64,000 bases of DNA from Bryopsis sp. KO-2023 (taxonomy: Eukaryota > Chlorophyta > Ulvophyceae > Bryopsidales > Bryopsidaceae): contig BSYQ01000015.1 in the NCBI GenBank assembly GCA_030272585.1, positions 930,001-994,000 of the forward strand, given 5' to 3'. Made by a program: the position numbers and the translations under genes. The notes beneath the pieces are model-generated. The model saw only the letters and a list, made by a program, of their open reading frames with translations, was not told where the DNA came from and searched no databases. Positions 62,771 through 64,000 of the stretch are shown in pieces (positions within the stretch are counted from its first letter, which is position 1; every line of letters starts with the position of its first letter).

Positions 62771-63320
62771 GACTCGTGTAACAAAGCCTGTAAGCAGCGC
62801 AAATACCAGAGTCGGGGTCATTATTAGAAACAAATCCAGAGCTTTCTCAGCCAGCCACCGCCCCGTGGTCCCTTGAAGAATTGAACGACGGTGTCCGCCT
62901 CACTGAGATCAACATAGCTGTTGTTATACATTATCTTGACCTCAGCCCATCCGATCTCTTACACCAGCCCTAATGGACACAATCAGCATGATGCATACAG
63001 GCTGCATACACCAAATCACCAAATGCCCCCTGCAACTTGTTCATAACAGCAACGTCTGCAGGGCAGCAAAGATGGGGCTGACCATCTTCGCTGTCACAGC
63101 CGACCTGTAACATGCTCACATCTCAACTCCTCACAAACGCCCGTGGCTGTGGCACTTTCTCAAGATGCCCCCCCCCCCCCCGAAAAAAAATATAAAAAGA
63201 ACTTGTGAATTCTCTTGGCGTTTGCATCATGGCTCATGCACAACACTTCCTTCTTCTCCCCCATCCATCCCGCGAGGCAGACTCCAAAGCCTTGCCTTGC
63301 TCAATTGCCCACCCCAGTGC
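62771..63320. other. Flanking DNA right of the nest, nothing recognised
   Basis: Sequence continuing from the left flank of element E. A short frame crosses the empty site but shows no domain. A 14-nt C run followed by an A run lies at about 63168-63190. Confidence 0.45.
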
Positions 63321-63323
63321 CAA

Positions 63324-63530
63324 TCAATAAGGATACCAGGTAACGATTCTGCTACCCTTGTCCCATGCAACGGAATAGGTCTTACACTCCGCTACTTGAT
63401 CACAAACTTGCTTCCCGTACCGCATCCCATATTCAACAGAACCCGCCATTTGCTCTACTGGGCCAGCCAAGCAGCACTGCAAACCAATCAAGAACACGAG
63501 CGCAGCAAACACATACACAGCTGACTTCAT
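63324..63530 (-). CDS. Possible small secreted protein or first exon
   Basis: From ATG 63530-63528 the frame gives 68 residues. Residues 1-22 are a textbook signal peptide (MKSAVYVFAALVFLIGLQ, then CCLA before a small residue). The mature part, about 46 residues, has two Cys spaced by six (VCDQVAECK) and ends WYPY. The frame is also open upstream for 49 codons, but the signal peptide suggests the internal start. It may be a complete short peptide or the first exon of a longer secreted protein, because possible GT donors lie near its end. I do not recognise a family. Confidence 0.35.
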   Translation of the reverse strand: MKSAVYVFAALVFLIGLQCCLAGPVEQMAGSVEYGMRYGKQVCDQVAECKTYSVAWDKGSRIVTWYPY

Positions 63531-64000
63531 CTTTGTGTAGCCTGTCCTATTCTCTTTCCACTCGTGCTGTTTTCGGGGAGAGCGCTCAGTAGTGCAGCCA
63601 ATATTGCGACCCTGCTCAATAAATTCCTCAATAAATGCACGCTCTGGTGAATCCACCATCCACAGAGATTGTACCACAAAGTTGCTGCTTTCGGATTCTC
63701 AGATCGGACGCACACAAGGGACACTGTCCGACACCCCAGAAAATTTTGCAAAAATGTGACGCATGTTCGTCCATCTCGCAAGCAGTGGGGCTCAGCAGCA
63801 CTGACCCTCCAACTCGCTCAACTTCATTGTTTTTGCCTGAGATCTTGCAGGATTGTCTGTGTGTGTGTGTGTGGTTCAGCACAACTCCCACCCAGCTCTT
63901 TTCCGGCTGAAGGTAAAATATCATTTGATATGTCTCCGAACGTGCTTATTGCTTCCCCTTGACCAGGGTGGAGGCTTGTGCTGGCGCAATTTTCACTTTT
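63531..64000. other. Upstream of the possible secreted-protein exon; nothing recognised
   Basis: Unique sequence with a short GT microsatellite at about 63857-63872. No domain in the short frames. Confidence 0.4.

Overview
The window is nuclear DNA of an intron-bearing eukaryote. It carries one spliced mitotic-type cyclin gene, an L1-like ORF1, a possible small secreted-protein exon, and very young Ty3/gypsy-type LTR elements that fill about 42 of the 64 kb. Nothing bacterial is present (no operons, no rRNA, no CRISPR array). I cannot place the lineage from sequence alone; an alga, a protist or an early-branching animal are all possible.

Layout. 1-5100: minus-strand Gag-protease block and leader of one Ty3-like element (called G), whose protease end runs into a degenerate GATCGG array. 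5101-5415: a 148-bp fold-back repeat with tRNA-like promoter boxes. 5424-5718: a second GATCGG array with the same terminal sequence. 6197-7030: diverged 350-bp repeats. 8951-12590: an A/B-type cyclin gene in six exons on the plus strand, with a minisatellite in its last intron. 12826-18960: tandem repeats and low-complexity DNA whose strand bias flips from C-poor to G-poor near 15.4 kb. 18965-20052: a LINE ORF1 cut by LTR-element DNA. 20053-26843: a 6.8-kb fragment nearly identical to DNA 22-28 kb further right.

26990-62764 is a nest of LTR elements that can be unpicked by 6-bp target duplications. Element E (plus, 26990-62764, duplication GATACG) contains element A (minus, 27475-54991, CCTAGG) and element F (minus, 57145-60683, CACGAG). 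A in turn contains element B (minus, 30734-43422, ACTAGG) and element C (plus, 44031-50110, CATGGC). LTR pairs look identical by eye, so all five insertions are recent. 62771-64000 is flanking DNA with a possible secreted-peptide exon.

The most interesting signal is at the element ends. In all five elements the 3' LTR is 7-8 nt longer than the 5' LTR. The 5' LTR stops at a primer-binding site reading TGGTTTCGGAGCC, while the 3' LTR ends nGGTTACA. In addition, the sequence just before every 3' LTR is GGTTACAGC, so the internal/U3 junction is the palindrome GGTTACAGCTGTAACC. Coding elements (A, B, E) and non-coding ones (C, F) share this junction, the primer site and the first 20 nt of U3 (TGTAACCCCAAACCACGTCG). 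This suggests one mobilisation system used in common, with B the only copy here that shows an integrase.
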